Of a DNA stretch of 64,000 nt, positions 18,360-29,467 are shown piece by piece. Source of the DNA: Gordonia liuliyuniae. GTDB taxonomy: Bacteria; Actinomycetota; Actinomycetes; Mycobacteriales; Mycobacteriaceae. The stretch lies in assembly GCF_021739025.1 (NCBI RefSeq), contig NZ_JAKKOT010000006.1:186001-250000 (forward strand), in the 5' to 3' direction. Both the position numbers and the translations under genes were made by a program. The first letter of the stretch is position 1, and each line of letters opens with the position of its first letter. The notes under the pieces are model-generated. The model was not told the DNA's origin, did no database searches, and saw only the letters and a program-made list of their open reading frames with translations.

Positions 18360-19436
18360 TCACGGCAAGCCCGCTGGGCCCCAGTCGGCTGCTACGCGCG
18401 CGGCCAGGCTCGCCAGAGACGGACCGGGATCGTTCATCGCGCAGTCGAGTGATCCGACATGCTCGACGACCGACCAGACGCCTGTCACACCGGCTATCTC
18501 CACCTGTCCCGACACCTGCCCCGCGAGGACCAGGAGCGGCGTGGGTCGGGCGTCGGCGGCGAGCGCCGCGACGACCTTGCCGTGGGCGGTCTGCGCGTCG
18601 AACCGCCCTTCGCCGGTGATGACAAGGTCTGCCGCCGCGAGCCGCCGGCGACGATCGGTCGCATCCGCGACGACATCGGTTCCCGCACGGCGGCGACCAC
18701 CGACTTCGAGCAGCGCGGCGCCGAGTCCACCCGCAGCCCCCGCGCCTGGCGAGTCGCGGACGTCGCGTCCGGCCCGCGCCAGATCGTCTGCCCACGCGGC
18801 GAGCCGGGCCTCCAACACTGCGACCGTGGCCGCGTCCGCCCCCTTCTGCGGACCGAACACCTGCGCCGCACCGCGCCGACCGAGGAGCGGATTGTCGACG
18901 TCGGACGCGACCACCAGTTCGACCCCGCGCAGCAGCTCGGCGGCGCTCGCCGGCCCGCCGAGCACCTCGAGGGCACCCCGGCCGCCGTCCGTCGTCGCGC
19001 TGCCGCCGAGCCCGACGACGATGCGTCGGGCGCCGTCGGCGATCACGATGCGCAGCAACTCGCCGACCCCGATGGTGGTGGCGGCGAGAGCGGTCTCCGG
19101 CGACGGCTGTCGTCCGAGGATCGTGAGTCCGCACGCCTGAGCCGCCTCCACATACGCGGTCCCGTCGAGGCCGATCCCATACTGAGCGATCACCGAGCCA
19201 CCCAACGGCCCCGACACTCGCACCGTATGGACCGCGACCGCTCCCGCAGCGGCGAGGACCGCTACAAGGCCCGGGCCGCCGTCCGACTGCGGCAGCACAT
19301 CGAACCGGTCGTCGCGCCGCACCGACGACCAGCCGTCGACGATCGCGGCCGCGGCCTCGGTCGCCGTGAGCGTCCCGCCGTACTCGTCCGGCGCGACCAC
19401 GACCATCGCTCCGCACGCACCGGCTGGTCGGTTCAT
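18360..19436 (-). CDS. glycerate kinase family protein
   Basis: Phosphorylates D-glycerate; type I glycerate kinase family. Seen: an N-terminal VVVAPDEYGGTLTA strand-loop, QSDGGPG, VGLGGSATTDGGRG, and ITGEGRFDAQT near the C-terminus, all typical of the family. The usual DSFKGS loop is changed to DEYGGT, with the lysine absent. From ATG 19436 the length is 358 aa, equal to the mycobacterial Rv2205c. It diverges from the DUF3043 gene 59 bp away. Physiological substrate unproven. Confidence 0.87.
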   Translation of the reverse strand: MNRPAGACGAMVVVAPDEYGGTLTATEAAAAIVDGWSSVRRDDRFDVLPQSDGGPGLVAVLAAAGAVAVHTVRVSGPLGGSVIAQYGIGLDGTAYVEAAQACGLTILGRQPSPETALAATTIGVGELLRIVIADGARRIVVGLGGSATTDGGRGALEVLGGPASAAELLRGVELVVASDVDNPLLGRRGAAQVFGPQKGADAATVAVLEARLAAWADDLARAGRDVRDSPGAGAAGGLGAALLEVGGRRRAGTDVVADATDRRRRLAAADLVITGEGRFDAQTAHGKVVAALAADARPTPLLVLAGQVSGQVEIAGVTGVWSVVEHVGSLDCAMNDPGPSLASLAARVAADWGPAGLP

Positions 19437-19495
19437 GTGCTGCAGGCTACCGCCCGATTCCAGACGACGGCCCGTCATCGCCTAGTCTCGAAGGC

Positions 19496-20170
19496 GTGAA
19501 GCTGCCTTGGAAATCCGATGCGACGAGCACCGACGACACCGTCGACGACGCCCCGACCACCGACGACGCCCGTGCCGACGAGGTGTCGCTCGAGAAGCCG
19601 ACGCAGACGCCCGGCAAGGGACGTCCGACGCCGAAGCGGCGCGACGCCCAGAGCAAGCGCCGCGGCCCCGTGGCACCGCCACCGGCCACCCGCGCCGAGG
19701 CCCGTGCCCGCAAGAAGGCCCTCAAGTCGACGATGAGCAAGAGCGAACGCAAGGAACTCAGCGCGCAACGTCGTGAGGCTCGCCTCGAGCAGCGCGAGAA
19801 GATGATGAGCGGCGACGAGAAGTACCTGATGCCCCGCGACAAGGGCCCGGTCCGCCGGATGACCCGCGACATCGTCGACTCGCGCCGCAACTTCGCAGGA
19901 CTGTTCATGCCGTTCGCGGTGTTCCTGATCGTCGCGATCATGATCCCGCAGATCGCGGGCCTGGCGAACCTTGTGCTGCTGGTGTTCGTCGTGTTCATGG
20001 CGATCGACTCGTACATCCTCGGCCGCATGGTGAACAAGCGAGTCCGGGAACGCCACCCGGACACGCAGGAGAGCCGATTCCGTCTCGGCTGGTACGCCTT
20101 CACCCGAGCTATGCAGCTGCGGATGATGCGCGCACCGAAGCCGCTCGTCAAGCCGGGTGACAAGGTTTAG
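19496..20170 (+). CDS. DUF3043 membrane protein
   Basis: A 224-aa actinobacterial protein of unknown function. The first 110 residues are strongly charged (Lys/Arg/Glu/Asp) and probably cytoplasmic; two adjacent membrane helices follow at about 138-180, then a basic C-terminal tail. GTG at 19496. It matches Rv2206 by order and architecture. The cobU-cobT gene starts 2 bp after its stop, so it heads the cobalamin operon, which may hint at a linked role, though that is not shown. Confidence 0.85.
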   Translation: MKLPWKSDATSTDDTVDDAPTTDDARADEVSLEKPTQTPGKGRPTPKRRDAQSKRRGPVAPPPATRAEARARKKALKSTMSKSERKELSAQRREARLEQREKMMSGDEKYLMPRDKGPVRRMTRDIVDSRRNFAGLFMPFAVFLIVAIMIPQIAGLANLVLLVFVVFMAIDSYILGRMVNKRVRERHPDTQESRFRLGWYAFTRAMQLRMMRAPKPLVKPGDKV

Positions 20171-20172
20171 CG

Positions 20173-21936
20173 GTGCGCACTCTGGTGCTGGGCGGTACCC
20201 GCTCGGGCAAGTCAGCGCACGCTGAACGCCTCCTCGCCGACGCCCACTGCGTCCGGTACCTGGCGACCGGGCCGGTCCCCACGGCCGACGACGCCGCATG
20301 GCGCGCCCGCGTCGACGCGCATCGCTCTCGGCGCCCGGAGCGGTTCGCCACCGTCGAGACCACCAATCCCGCCGCCGACCTGCGCGACGACCCGACGACG
20401 GCGACCCTCCTCGACGATCTCGGCACCTGGCTGACCGGCGTCCTTGACCGCGCGCACGCCTGGGACGACCCGACGGTGTCCATCGAAGCGCAGGTCGACG
20501 AGTTGTGCGCGGCGATCGGCGACCATCTCGGCGACCTCGTGGTCGTCAGCCCCGAAGTCGGGTTGTCGGTGGTCGCGTCGACCGTCGCCGGTCGACGGTT
20601 CGCTGACGAACTCGGCGCCCTCAACGCCCGCGTCGCTGACGTCGTCGACTCCGCTCGCCTCGTCGTCGCCGGCCGGGTCCTCGACCTCCCCGCCGACGAG
20701 ACCCCCGAGTTCGAGCCGCCTGCCGCACCGGTGGGCCCCGCCGCTGTGCCCGTGCCCGCTCGGGGAAACACGCCTGCTCACGAGAACACCCCCGTCGAGT
20801 TCGTCGGCCCGGCCGTGCCGGACGGGACCGACGCCGAGGTGTTCGCCGCGATCGACCCGCCCGATCCGTCGACTGTCGTCGAAGCACAGGCCAGGCAACT
20901 CACTCTCACGAAACCGCCCGGATCGCTCGGACTGCTCGAAGACTTGAGCGTCTGGATCTCTGCATGCCAGTCGCAGTGTCCGCCGCGCCGGATCAGCGCT
21001 CCGGCGGTCGCCGTGTTCGCCGGTGACCACGGTGTCGCGCAGAGCGGCGTGTCGGCGTTCCCGCCGGAAGTGACGGCGCAGATGATCGCGAACATCGCGG
21101 CAGGCGGCGCCGCCGTCAACGTGCTGGCCCGGCGCATCGGCGCGAGCGTCCATGCATTCGACATCGCCGCAGACGTCGACCTGCCCGCGGGCCACACCGT
21201 CAACACCGACTACAAGGTGCGGCACTCCAGCGGAGACCTCCGACGAGGCGAAGCGCTCACGATCGGTGAGGCGCGCCGCGCGGTCGCTGCCGGACGCGCC
21301 ATCGCCGACGGCCTCGTCGACTCGGGAGCCGACCTGCTGGTCGCGGGCGACATGGGAATTGGCAATACCACCCCGGCCGCGGTGCTCATCGGCACGATCA
21401 CCGAGCAGGAGCCTGTGGTGGTCGTCGGCCGCGGTACCGGCATCGACGACGAGACCTGGATCCGCAAGACCGCCGCGATCCGCGACGGCATGCGTTTCGG
21501 CCGTCGATACCGCAACGAGCCTCTGTCGTTGCTCGCCGCCGTCGGCGGAGCCGATGTCGCGGCCATGGCCGGCTTCTACGCGCAGGCGGCCGTCCGCAGG
21601 ACACCGGTGATCCTGGACGGTGTGGTGACGACGGCCGCGGCTCTCGTCGCCGAACAGATGGCTCCGGGCGCGTCATCGTGGTGGCGGGCGGGCCACCAGT
21701 CGACCGAACCCGCGCACGCGTTCGCGCTCAAGAATCTCGGACTCGACCCGATCGTCGATCTGTCGATGCGACTCGGCGAGGGCACCGGTGCACTGACCGC
21801 ACTGTCGGTCGTGTTGTCCGCCGTCGACACCCTGATCGACATGGCCACGTTCGCAGAGGCAGGCGTCAGCGATGGGGCAGGCGTCAGCGATGGGGCAGGC
21901 GTCAGCGATGGGGCCGGCGTCAGCGATGGGGCGTAA
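20173..21936 (+). CDS. bifunctional CobU-CobT: cobinamide kinase/guanylyltransferase fused to NaMN:DMB phosphoribosyltransferase
   Basis: One 587-aa chain joins two cobalamin nucleotide-loop enzymes. Residues 1-175 are CobU: P-loop GGTRSGKS near residue 7 and [14 protein letters not shown], containing the His guanylylated in CobU. A Pro/Ala-rich linker (about 180-220) leads to CobT (about 225-565): [24 protein letters not shown] and the catalytic Glu in LGEGTGA. In M. tuberculosis the two activities lie in separate genes. The C-terminus is four copies of a GVSDGA repeat made by an 18-bp tandem array. GTG 20173 is chosen from the conserved CobU N-terminus. cobS overlaps its 3' end. Confidence 0.93.
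   Translation: MRTLVLGGTRSGKSAHAERLLADAHCVRYLATGPVPTADDAAWRARVDAHRSRRPERFATVETTNPAADLRDDPTTATLLDDLGTWLTGVLDRAHAWDDPTVSIEAQVDELCAAIGDHLGDLVVVSPEVGLSVVASTVAGRRFADELGALNARVADVVDSARLVVAGRVLDLPADETPEFEPPAAPVGPAAVPVPARGNTPAHENTPVEFVGPAVPDGTDAEVFAAIDPPDPSTVVEAQARQLTLTKPPGSLGLLEDLSVWISACQSQCPPRRISAPAVAVFAGDHGVAQSGVSAFPPEVTAQMIANIAAGGAAVNVLARRIGASVHAFDIAADVDLPAGHTVNTDYKVRHSSGDLRRGEALTIGEARRAVAAGRAIADGLVDSGADLLVAGDMGIGNTTPAAVLIGTITEQEPVVVVGRGTGIDDETWIRKTAAIRDGMRFGRRYRNEPLSLLAAVGGADVAAMAGFYAQAAVRRTPVILDGVVTTAAALVAEQMAPGASSWWRAGHQSTEPAHAFALKNLGLDPIVDLSMRLGEGTGALTALSVVLSAVDTLIDMATFAEAGVSDGAGVSDGAGVSDGAGVSDGA
21859..21930. repeat. four 18-bp tandem repeats at the cobT-cobS junction
   Basis: GCAGGCGTCAGCGATGGG occurs four times without gaps; the last copy differs by one base. 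In the cobT frame each unit encodes AGVSDG; in the cobS frame each supplies an ATG, so every copy is also a potential cobS start. Confidence 0.95.
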
Positions 21937-22672
21937 CCCGCTCACCGCAGTACACGTGGCCGTCAGCTGGTTGACGGTGGCTCCCGTCCCCGCGCCACGC
22001 GTGGAGATGGATCGTTCGACGGGCGGCGCCGTGATCGCGACGGTACCGGTGGTCGGCGCACTGCTCGGCGGCGTCGCGGCCGCTGCGGCCTACGGACTCT
22101 CGCGCACCGAACTCCCCGACCTGCTGGTCGGGGTGCTCATCGTCGCGCTGCTGGCGTTGACCACACGCGGCATGCACGTGGACGGCCTCGCCGACACCGT
22201 GGACGGCTTGGGCTGCTACGGCGACGCCGACCGGATCCGCGAGGTGATGCGCAGCGGCGACGTCGGCCCCTTCGGTGCGGCGACGCTGGCGATCGTGCTC
22301 GGCGCGCAGTCGGTGGCGTTCGGCGCGTTGGCCGCGGACGAGCATTGGTGGCAGATCGGGTTCGCCGTCGCGCTCGCCCGGGTCGCCGTCGTCTACGTCT
22401 GTCGCGCCGGACTGCCGCCCGCCGACAGCAACGGTTTCGGTGCGCTCGTCGCGGGGACCGCGCGGTGGTCGATCCTCGTCTGGACGATCCTCGCCGTCGG
22501 CGCCGCGTGGCCGCTGGGGACCCGCGCATTGTGCGCGGTCGCCGCCGTCGCGGTGTTCTCGGTGGCGTTCTCCGCGCACTGCCGCCGACGCATGGGCGGC
22601 GTCTCCGGCGACGTGCTCGGCGCAGTGATCGAACTGTCGACCGCGCTCACACTCGTGATCCTGTGCGCGTAA
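21926..22672 (+). CDS. cobS: adenosylcobinamide-GDP ribazoletransferase (cobalamin synthase)
   Basis: Membrane enzyme joining adenosylcobinamide-GDP and alpha-ribazole in the last stage of cobalamin synthesis. Hydrophobic throughout, with five to seven helices, and the family motifs [17 protein letters not shown] and [11 protein letters not shown], rich in metal-binding acidic residues. ATG 21926 gives 248 aa, close to the mycobacterial length; three more in-frame ATGs lie upstream inside the repeat array. It overlaps cobT by 11 bp and ends 5 bp from the convergent ilvE. Confidence 0.94.
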   Translation: MGRNPLTAVHVAVSWLTVAPVPAPRVEMDRSTGGAVIATVPVVGALLGGVAAAAAYGLSRTELPDLLVGVLIVALLALTTRGMHVDGLADTVDGLGCYGDADRIREVMRSGDVGPFGAATLAIVLGAQSVAFGALAADEHWWQIGFAVALARVAVVYVCRAGLPPADSNGFGALVAGTARWSILVWTILAVGAAWPLGTRALCAVAAVAVFSVAFSAHCRRRMGGVSGDVLGAVIELSTALTLVILCA

Positions 22673-22677
22673 GTGCG

Positions 22678-23784
22678 TTACGGCGCCGGGTACAGCGTGG
22701 TCATCCACCCGTGGGTGTCGGCGAAGGTACCACGCTGTAGTCCGGTGAGGGTGTCGCGCAGCGCCATGGTGACCTCGCCGGTCTCGCCGCCGCCGATCAT
22801 GTACTCGTCGGTGTCGCTCAGGACGCGTCCCACCGGGGTGATGACCGCGGCGGTCCCGCACGCGAACACCTCGGTGACTTCGCCGCTGCGGACGTCGGCG
22901 GCGAGCTCCTCGGTGGAGACCTTGCGTTCCTGCACGTCGTAGCCCGCGTCGTCGGCCAATGTCAGCAGCGATTTGCGGGTGACGCCGGGCAGCAGCGATC
23001 CGCTGAGCTCCGGGGTCACCAGGCGCGCCTGGGAACCCGACCCGTACACGAAGAACAAGTTCATGCCGCCCATCTCTTCGATGTACCGGCGTTCGATCGC
23101 GTCGAGCCAGACCACCTGGTCGCAGCCCTTCTCGGCGGCCTGCGCCTGCGCGAGCAGCGACGCGGCATAGTTGCCGCCGAACTTGGCCGCACCCGTGCCG
23201 CCGGGCGAGGCGCGGACGTACTCGGTGCTCAGGTAGACGCTGACCGGCTTGACGCCGCCGGAGAAGTACGCGCCCGCCGGTGACGCGATCAGCGCATAGC
23301 GGTACTCGTCGGCCGGTCGGACACCGAGGCTGGCTTCGGTGGAGAACATGAAGGGCCGCAGGTACAGCGACTCCTCTCCGCCCGCAGGCGGCACCCACCC
23401 GTTGTCGACGGCGAGGATCTGACGCAGCGACTCGATGAACACGTCGGTCGGAAGTTCCGGCATCGCCAGTCGGCGAGCCGACGTGCCGAACCGTTCAGCG
23501 TTCGCCTCGGGCCGGAACGCGGCGATCGAGCCGTCGGGCTGCCGGTAGGCCTTGAGCCCTTCGAAGATCTCCTGCGCGTAGTGCAGGACCATCGCCGCCG
23601 GATCGAGCGCGATGGGGCCGTACGGAGTCACCCGCGCCCGATTCCAACCCTGTGCCCGGTCGAAATCGATCGACACCATGTAGTCGGTGAAGTAGTTGCC
23701 GAAGCCCGGCGCGGCGAGGATCTCGGCGCGGCGACCTTCGGACACAGGGTGCGGATGTTCGGTACGGGTGAACTCCAAGGTCAT
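22678..23784 (-). CDS. ilvE: branched-chain amino acid aminotransferase
   Basis: PLP-dependent last step of valine, leucine and isoleucine synthesis. Fold type IV features: [10 protein letters not shown] near residue 75, the PLP lysine in AAKFGGNYA near 200, and [10 protein letters not shown] near 315. ATG 23784 gives 368 aa, the length of M. tuberculosis IlvE. The frame extends nine codons upstream without support. It is followed convergently by cobS and preceded on the same strand by gcvT, 63 bp away. Confidence 0.96.
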   Translation of the reverse strand: MTLEFTRTEHPHPVSEGRRAEILAAPGFGNYFTDYMVSIDFDRAQGWNRARVTPYGPIALDPAAMVLHYAQEIFEGLKAYRQPDGSIAAFRPEANAERFGTSARRLAMPELPTDVFIESLRQILAVDNGWVPPAGGEESLYLRPFMFSTEASLGVRPADEYRYALIASPAGAYFSGGVKPVSVYLSTEYVRASPGGTGAAKFGGNYAASLLAQAQAAEKGCDQVVWLDAIERRYIEEMGGMNLFFVYGSGSQARLVTPELSGSLLPGVTRKSLLTLADDAGYDVQERKVSTEELAADVRSGEVTEVFACGTAAVITPVGRVLSDTDEYMIGGGETGEVTMALRDTLTGLQRGTFADTHGWMTTLYPAP

Positions 23785-23847
23785 GCCGACAATCCTAACG
23801 CCGCCCCGCAATCAGGTTTTCGCGCACCTGTGTCCGGCCACCGCGAA

Positions 23848-24957
23848 TCAGACGTGCGCGTCGACGAACGGCGGCAGGACGACTTCGCATTCGAGGGCGC
23901 GTCCACGCACGTCGACGACGACGCTCGCACCCTTCTTGATCCCCGACGCGACGTCGATGAACGCGAGTGCGATGCCCTGCTTGAGAGTCGGCGAGAACGT
24001 GCCGGACGTGCACACGCCGATCTGTTCGCCGCCCGCCTCCGCGTGAACCGTGCAGTCCGCGCGCGGGACACCGCGACCGGTCGCCTTCAGTCCGTACAGT
24101 CGGCGGACCGGTCCGGCCGCACGTTCGGCGATGAGCGCGTCGCGACCGAAGAACTCCGGCTTGTCCCAGCCGACCGCCCACGAACTGCGTGCCTGGACCG
24201 GCGTCACGTCGACGTTCAGTTCGTGCCCGTGCAGCGCGTAGCCCATCTCCGTGCGCAGAGTGTCGCGGGCGCCGAGCCCGGCGGGCAGCCCGTCGCGGGC
24301 GGTGACCTCGGCGATCAGGGCGTCCCAGACCGGTCCGGCGTCCGCCCAGCGCGGCAGGATCTCGTAGCCGTGCTCCCCGGTGTACCCGGTGCGACAGACG
24401 CGCACCTCGCGGGTCGCACCGTCGACGTCGAGCGGTGCGTCGGCGAACGCCATGTACTCCATCTCGGTCGGCAGACCGAGCGCGTGCAGGACCTCGGTCG
24501 ACCGCGGGCCCTGCACGGCGAACACCGCGTGCTCGCGGTGCAGATCGGTGATCTCGACGTCGTCGGGAGCGACGGCGCGCAACGCGTCGAGAACCGTCGC
24601 GGTGTTCGCGGCGTTCGGGATCAGGAAGACCTCGTCGTCGCCGACGAGATAGGTGATCAAGTCGTCGATCACGCCGCCCTCGGCAGTGCAGCACATCGTG
24701 TACTGCGCTTTGCCCGGCACGATCTTGCCCAGGTCGTTGGTGAGCGTCCGGTTCACCAACTCCGCGGCGCCCGGGCCGGCGACGAGCGCCTTACCGAGGT
24801 GGCTGACGTCGAAGATCCCGACCGCTTCGCGGACGGCAGCGTGTTCGGCGACGGTGCCGGAGTACGAGACGGGCATGTTCCAGCCGCCGAACGCGGCGAA
24901 CGATGCTCCGAGGGCGACGTGACGGTCGGCGATGGGGCCGGCGAGGAGTTCGGTCAT
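23848..24957 (-). CDS. gcvT: glycine cleavage system aminomethyltransferase (T-protein)
   Basis: Transfers the aminomethyl carbon from H-protein to tetrahydrofolate in glycine breakdown. Seen: FGGWNMPV near residue 22, [21 protein letters not shown] near 180 and [17 protein letters not shown] near 235, all folate-site blocks of the family. Length is 369 aa. No gcvP or gcvH is present here, as in M. tuberculosis, where gcvT also lies next to ilvE. It diverges from pepB across about 100 bp holding a tandem duplication. I see no glycine riboswitch in that short leader. Confidence 0.94.
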   Translation of the reverse strand: MTELLAGPIADRHVALGASFAAFGGWNMPVSYSGTVAEHAAVREAVGIFDVSHLGKALVAGPGAAELVNRTLTNDLGKIVPGKAQYTMCCTAEGGVIDDLITYLVGDDEVFLIPNAANTATVLDALRAVAPDDVEITDLHREHAVFAVQGPRSTEVLHALGLPTEMEYMAFADAPLDVDGATREVRVCRTGYTGEHGYEILPRWADAGPVWDALIAEVTARDGLPAGLGARDTLRTEMGYALHGHELNVDVTPVQARSSWAVGWDKPEFFGRDALIAERAAGPVRRLYGLKATGRGVPRADCTVHAEAGGEQIGVCTSGTFSPTLKQGIALAFIDVASGIKKGASVVVDVRGRALECEVVLPPFVDAHV

Positions 24958-24994
24958 GCCCGATACGGTAACGCCCGTCGGAGACTGCCGGTGT

Positions 24995-25024
24995 ACATGC
25001 CTGCCGGGCACATGCCTGCCGGGT
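24995..25024. repeat. 15-bp tandem duplication in the gcvT-pepB promoter region
   Basis: ACATGCCTGCCGGGC is repeated once in tandem with the last base changed. It lies between the divergent starts of gcvT and pepB, so copy number could alter promoter spacing. Confidence 0.88.
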
Positions 25025-25059
25025 ACACACGACTGCTGGCACCCCCGACTGGGCCGGCC

Positions 25060-26598
25060 ATGACTGTGGCAGAGTTGACTTCCGTGAGCAGCAACGATTT
25101 CTCCGCCCGCGAACGCGGCCCGCGCATCGAACTGACCACCGCCCTCGCCAAGGACGACGACGTCCTGGTGATCGGCCTGATCGCCCCCGACGCAGAGAAC
25201 GAACCACCGACTCTACTGATCGCCGACGATCTGTTCGACGACGAGACCGCCGAAGCCGTGTCCAGCGCGTTGACGGCGTTGGGCGCGACGCATAAGGCTG
25301 GTGATCTGACCACGATCCCGGCTCCCGCGACGCTGCCGGTGTCACGCATTCTCGCTGTCGGTCTCGGCGACGACGCCGACGACGCCGACGCACTGCGTAA
25401 GGCCGCAGGCACCGCGATTCGCGCACTCGACGGCGTCGACCGGGTGGTGTCGACCCTGTCGGCCGCCGCGATCGGGCCCGTCGTCGAGGGCTTCTATCTC
25501 GGCGCGTACCGGTTCGAGGAGTTCCGCACCGAGAAGTCTCGGTCAGACAAGCGTCCGCCGTCGCAGGTGCGCCTGCTGGCCCCGAAGACCAAGGAGAACC
25601 GCGCCGAACTCGATCACTCGGCGGCGGTCGCCGACTCCGTCGCGATCGCCCGCGACCTGGTGAACACTCCACCCAGCCATCTGTTCCCCGCCGAGTTCGC
25701 CGAACGCGCCCGCGTGCTCGGCAGCCAAGCCGGGCTGCGCGTGGAGATCCTCGACGACGCGCAACTCGTCAAGGAGGGATACGGCGGCATCGTCGGCGTC
25801 GGCAAGGGCAGCTCACGTCCTCCTCGTCTGGTCCGGCTGGTCCACGACGCGAAGGGGTCGGACAAGACCGTCGCCCTCGTCGGCAAGGGCATCACGTTCG
25901 ACACCGGCGGCATCTCGCTCAAGCCCGCGGCAGGCATGGAAGCGATGACGTCCGACATGGGCGGTGCGGCAGCGGTGATCGCGACCGCGGTCGCCGCGGC
26001 CCGCCTCGACGTGAACGTCACTGTCATCGCTACTGTCCCGATGGCCGAGAACATGCCGTCGGGCACTGCGCAGCGTCCGGGCGACGTTCTCACCCAGTAC
26101 GGCGGCACCACTGTCGAAGTCCTCAACACCGACGCCGAAGGCAGGCTCGTCCTGGCCGACGCGATCGTCCGAGCGTGTGAGGACGAGCCCGACTACCTGA
26201 TCGACACCGCAACCCTCACCGGTGCGCAGATGGTCGCGCTGGGCACCCGCACTCCGGGCGTCCTCGGCACAGACGAGTTCCGCGACCGAGTCGCGACCCT
26301 CTCGCAGCGCGTCGGCGAGAACGGCTGGCCGATGCCGATGCCCGCCGAGCTGCGCAGCGACCTCGACTCGCGGGTCGCGGATCTCGCGAACGTCACCAAT
26401 CATCGGTGGGGCGGGATGCTGTCGGCGGCCATGTTCCTGCGCGAGTTCGTCGCCGACGGCGTCGGGTGGGCGCACGTCGACGTCGCCGGTCCCGCATTCA
26501 ACACGGCGGGCCCCTGGGGATACACGCCGAAGGGCGGCACTGGTGTGCCTGTGCGGACTCTGGTCGCGGTCCTCGAGGACATCGCCGAGAACGGCTGA
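25060..26598 (+). CDS. pepB: leucyl aminopeptidase (M17 family)
   Basis: Cytosolic dinuclear-metal aminopeptidase removing N-terminal residues. The C-terminal catalytic half holds [16 protein letters not shown] (metal-ligand Lys and Asp) and the M17 signature [12 protein letters not shown]; the N-terminal half is the poorly conserved hexamer-building domain. ATG 25060 gives 512 aa, near the 515 of M. tuberculosis PepB; GTG 25084 is possible, and neither has a clear ribosome site. The open frame runs far upstream through the gcvT antisense strand, which is only a shadow. Mycobacterial neighbours Rv2212 and ephD are missing. Confidence 0.94.
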   Translation: MTVAELTSVSSNDFSARERGPRIELTTALAKDDDVLVIGLIAPDAENEPPTLLIADDLFDDETAEAVSSALTALGATHKAGDLTTIPAPATLPVSRILAVGLGDDADDADALRKAAGTAIRALDGVDRVVSTLSAAAIGPVVEGFYLGAYRFEEFRTEKSRSDKRPPSQVRLLAPKTKENRAELDHSAAVADSVAIARDLVNTPPSHLFPAEFAERARVLGSQAGLRVEILDDAQLVKEGYGGIVGVGKGSSRPPRLVRLVHDAKGSDKTVALVGKGITFDTGGISLKPAAGMEAMTSDMGGAAAVIATAVAAARLDVNVTVIATVPMAENMPSGTAQRPGDVLTQYGGTTVEVLNTDAEGRLVLADAIVRACEDEPDYLIDTATLTGAQMVALGTRTPGVLGTDEFRDRVATLSQRVGENGWPMPMPAELRSDLDSRVADLANVTNHRWGGMLSAAMFLREFVADGVGWAHVDVAGPAFNTAGPWGYTPKGGTGVPVRTLVAVLEDIAENG

Positions 26599-26606
26599 TC
26601 CCGCCC

Positions 26607-26626
26607 ACCCACGGCTACTCGTGGGT
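26607..26626 (+). terminator. short hairpin after pepB
   Basis: ACCCACG and CGTGGGT form a 7-bp stem with a 6-nt loop 9 bp past the pepB stop. The stem is short, so terminator strength is uncertain. Confidence 0.5.
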
Positions 26627-26794
26627 AGGAGGGCCACTCCCCTGAGCGTGCAGCAGGCAGCGGGTACTGTGAATCGCGGGAGTCGGTCGATCCACCGCCT
26701 GCACTATGCGTGCGCATACCCTCGCTCACGCAGACAGACCCGCATCGGCTTGACCGGACATAACACAGTTCACGAGTTTAGGGAGTCACACGCA

Positions 26795-28540
26795 ATGGCC
26801 TTCTCTGTTGAGATGCCCGCACTGGGTGAGAGCGTCACCGAGGGCACCGTCACCCAATGGTTGAAGCAGGAAGGCGACACCGTCGAAGTCGACGAGCCCC
26901 TGCTCGAAGTCTCGACCGACAAGGTCGACACTGAGATCCCTTCGCCCGTGGCGGGTGTCCTCACGTCGATCGTCGCGCACGAGGACGACGTCGTCGAGAT
27001 CGGTGGCCAGCTCGCCCTGATCGGTGAGGCAGGCGAATCTGCTCCGGCCGAGCAACAGGCTCCCGCAGCCGAATCCGAGTCGGCCCCCGAGCCCGCGGTC
27101 GAGCCCGCGCCGCAGACGCAGCGCGAACCGGTCGCACCGGAGCCGTCGCAGCCGTCGCCGGAGTCCGCGCCGGCTCCTGCCGGGTCTGCGTCCGGCACCG
27201 ATGTCGTGATGCCCGAACTCGGTGAGTCCGTCACCGAAGGCACCGTCACCAATTGGCTCAAGCAGGTCGGCGACACCGTCGACGTGGACGAAGCGCTCCT
27301 TGAGGTCTCGACCGACAAGGTCGACACCGAGATCCCGTCGCCGGTCGCGGGCGTCCTGCTCGAGATCGTCGCCGATACCGACGACGTCGTCGAGGTCGGT
27401 GGCCGTCTAGCCGTCGTCGGCGACGCGAACGCCGCGCCGACCGACGCTGCCCCGGCGACGCCAGCTCCCGAACCAGAACCCGAGCCCGCCGCTGCACCGA
27501 CGCCGGAGCCGGCTCCCGAGCCGACCCCTGAACCGACTCCCGCCGCTGCTCCGGCGGCTCCCGCGGCACCGGCAGCCGAAGCGAACACCCTCGAGTCGAC
27601 GCCATACGTGACCCCGCTCGTCCGCAAGCTCGCCGCCGAGAACGACGTCGACCTGTCGACGGTCACCGGCACCGGGGTCGGCGGTCGTATCCGTAAGCAG
27701 GACGTGATCGCCGCGGCCGAGGCGAAGAAGGCCCCAGCGGCTGCTGCCCCGACTCCCACCGCGTCCACCGCTCCTGCTGCCGCGCCGGCGGCCGCTGCGA
27801 ACCCGGAACTGGCCGCACTGCGCGGAACCACGCAGAAGATCAACCGGATCCGCCAGATCACCGCCGCCAAGACGCGTGAGTCGCTGCAGTCCAGTGCGCA
27901 GCTGACGCAGGTCCACGAAGTCGACATGACCCGGATCGCCACGCTGCGCAAGTCGGCGAAGGCGAAGTTCCAGGCCGCTGAGGGCGTCAATCTCACGTAT
28001 CTGCCGTTCTTCGCGAAGGCTGTCGTCGAGGCACTCAAGGTGCACCCGAACGTGAACGCGTCGATCAACGAAGAGGCCAAGGAGATCACGTACCACGCGA
28101 ACGTGCACCTGGGCATCGCCGTCGATACGCCGCAGGGGCTGCTCTCGCCGGTCATCCACAATGCCGACGATCTGTCGCTGGCCGGCCTCGCTCGTGCGAT
28201 TGCCGACATCGCCGACCGCGCTCGCAACGGCGGCCTCAAGCCCGATGAGCTCGCAGGCGGTACGTTCACGATCACCAACATCGGCAGCCAGGGCGCACTG
28301 TTCGACACGCCGATCCTGGTTCCGCCGCAGGCCGCGATGCTCGGCACCGGTGCGATCGTCAAGCGTCCGGTCGTGTTGACCGCGCCGGACGGCACCGAGT
28401 CGATCGCCGCACGGTCGATGGCGTACCTGCCGTTGACCTACGATCACCGCTTGATCGACGGCGCCGACGCCGGTCGTTTCCTCACGACCGTCCGTCACCG
28501 CCTGGAAGCGGCCGAGTTCGCTGCCGATCTGGGGCTGTAA
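26795..28540 (+). CDS. dlaT: dihydrolipoamide acyltransferase (E2) with two lipoyl domains
   Basis: E2 core of pyruvate and/or 2-oxoglutarate dehydrogenase. Two lipoyl domains carry the modified lysines at 43 and 175 (each in STDKVDTE), joined by Pro/Ala/Glu-rich linkers; a peripheral-subunit binding domain lies at about 268-305 (TPLVRKLA to RKQDV), and the acyltransferase domain ends with the catalytic DHRLIDG near residue 549. Total 581 aa. M. tuberculosis DlaT has the same arrangement and also serves peroxide defence with AhpC/AhpD. ATG 26795 has GGGAG upstream. lipB and lipA, which supply its cofactor, follow directly. Confidence 0.95.
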   Translation: MAFSVEMPALGESVTEGTVTQWLKQEGDTVEVDEPLLEVSTDKVDTEIPSPVAGVLTSIVAHEDDVVEIGGQLALIGEAGESAPAEQQAPAAESESAPEPAVEPAPQTQREPVAPEPSQPSPESAPAPAGSASGTDVVMPELGESVTEGTVTNWLKQVGDTVDVDEALLEVSTDKVDTEIPSPVAGVLLEIVADTDDVVEVGGRLAVVGDANAAPTDAAPATPAPEPEPEPAAAPTPEPAPEPTPEPTPAAAPAAPAAPAAEANTLESTPYVTPLVRKLAAENDVDLSTVTGTGVGGRIRKQDVIAAAEAKKAPAAAAPTPTASTAPAAAPAAAANPELAALRGTTQKINRIRQITAAKTRESLQSSAQLTQVHEVDMTRIATLRKSAKAKFQAAEGVNLTYLPFFAKAVVEALKVHPNVNASINEEAKEITYHANVHLGIAVDTPQGLLSPVIHNADDLSLAGLARAIADIADRARNGGLKPDELAGGTFTITNIGSQGALFDTPILVPPQAAMLGTGAIVKRPVVLTAPDGTESIAARSMAYLPLTYDHRLIDGADAGRFLTTVRHRLEAAEFAADLGL

Positions 28541-28562
28541 GACGTTCCGTTCGACCATGACT

Positions 28563-28598
28563 GCCGTCCGCTGCGACCCCAGGGTCGGGGCGGACGGC
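28563..28598 (+). terminator. terminator of dlaT
   Basis: GCCGTCCGC and GCGGACGGC form an outer stem, with GACCC/GGGTC pairing inside it, 22 bp after the dlaT stop. Confidence 0.8.
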
Positions 28599-28732
28599 GG
28601 TCGTCGTCGGGCGGGAATAGTTCGGGCCGCGTGCGACGTTGGACCTTGCGTGCGTGCTCCCGTCTCCGACTCAGGCCTGCACCTTCCGCATTTGTTTCCC
28701 TTTCTCCCTCGTTGATGTCCAGGAGCGTTGTT

Positions 28733-29467
28733 GTGCGTAACGGATCCGCTCGGCTGAGCACCGAACCCATTGAGGTTCGTCGCCTCGGCGCCGTCGACTA
28801 TCAGGAGGCGTACCGGCTCCAGCACGAACTGGCCGAGAAGCGCGCGTCCGGTGAGATCGACCACGACGTGATGCTCCTGTTGGAGCATCCGTCGGTGTAC
28901 ACGGCGGGCCGACGCACCGAGGACTCCGACCGTCCGGTGAACGGCGCGCCCGTGATCGACGTCGATCGCGGCGGCCGCATCACCTGGCATGGCCCCGGCC
29001 AACTCGTCGGCTATCCGATCGTCAAACTCGCCGAACCCGTCGACGTCGTCGACTACGTGCGCCGTCTCGAAGAGGCGTTGATCCGGGTGTGTGCCTCGCG
29101 GGGGGTGGCAACCGGCCGCGTCGATGGCCGATCCGGTGTGTGGATCCGCGACGACGCAGGCGAACGCAAGCTCGGCCAGATCGGCATCCGAGTCGCCAAG
29201 GGCGTCACGCTCCACGGTTTCGCATTGAACGTGAACCCCGATATGTCGGTGTTCGACGCCATCGTCCCGTGCGGAATCGTCGATGCGGGCGTCACGTCGA
29301 TCACGATGGAGACGGGCGTCGAACTGTCCGTCGACGACGTCCTGGACGAGGTGACCGCTCAGGTCGCCGCGTGTCTCGACGATCCGATCCCGCCGTCGCC
29401 CGGACACACCGAGGACGCGCTCGCCGCAACCGAACCCGCAACCGCAACCGTAGGAATCTCGCAGTGA
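28733..29467 (+). CDS. lipB: octanoyltransferase (lipoate biosynthesis)
   Basis: Moves octanoate from acyl carrier protein to lipoyl domains, here presumably those of the adjacent E2. Conserved: [14 protein letters not shown] near residue 62, [25 protein letters not shown]-like GERKLGQIG with the catalytic lysine, and [15 protein letters not shown] with the catalytic cysteine. GTG 28733 is chosen because AGGAGC lies 6-7 nt upstream; earlier in-frame starts lack that. Length 244 aa. lipA begins inside the stop codon. Confidence 0.95.
   Translation: MRNGSARLSTEPIEVRRLGAVDYQEAYRLQHELAEKRASGEIDHDVMLLLEHPSVYTAGRRTEDSDRPVNGAPVIDVDRGGRITWHGPGQLVGYPIVKLAEPVDVVDYVRRLEEALIRVCASRGVATGRVDGRSGVWIRDDAGERKLGQIGIRVAKGVTLHGFALNVNPDMSVFDAIVPCGIVDAGVTSITMETGVELSVDDVLDEVTAQVAACLDDPIPPSPGHTEDALAATEPATATVGISQ

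Noticed and set aside
21859-21930. Possible CRISPR array
   Set aside because: Units are 18 bp, directly adjacent with no spacers, and lie in coding sequence.
23581-25059. N-terminal extension of pepB to 1005 codons
   Set aside because: It crosses gcvT and ilvE antisense DNA; M17 enzymes are about 500 aa and a start near 25060 fits.
24958-25059. Glycine riboswitch in front of gcvT
   Set aside because: The leader is too short and lacks the conserved glycine aptamer blocks.
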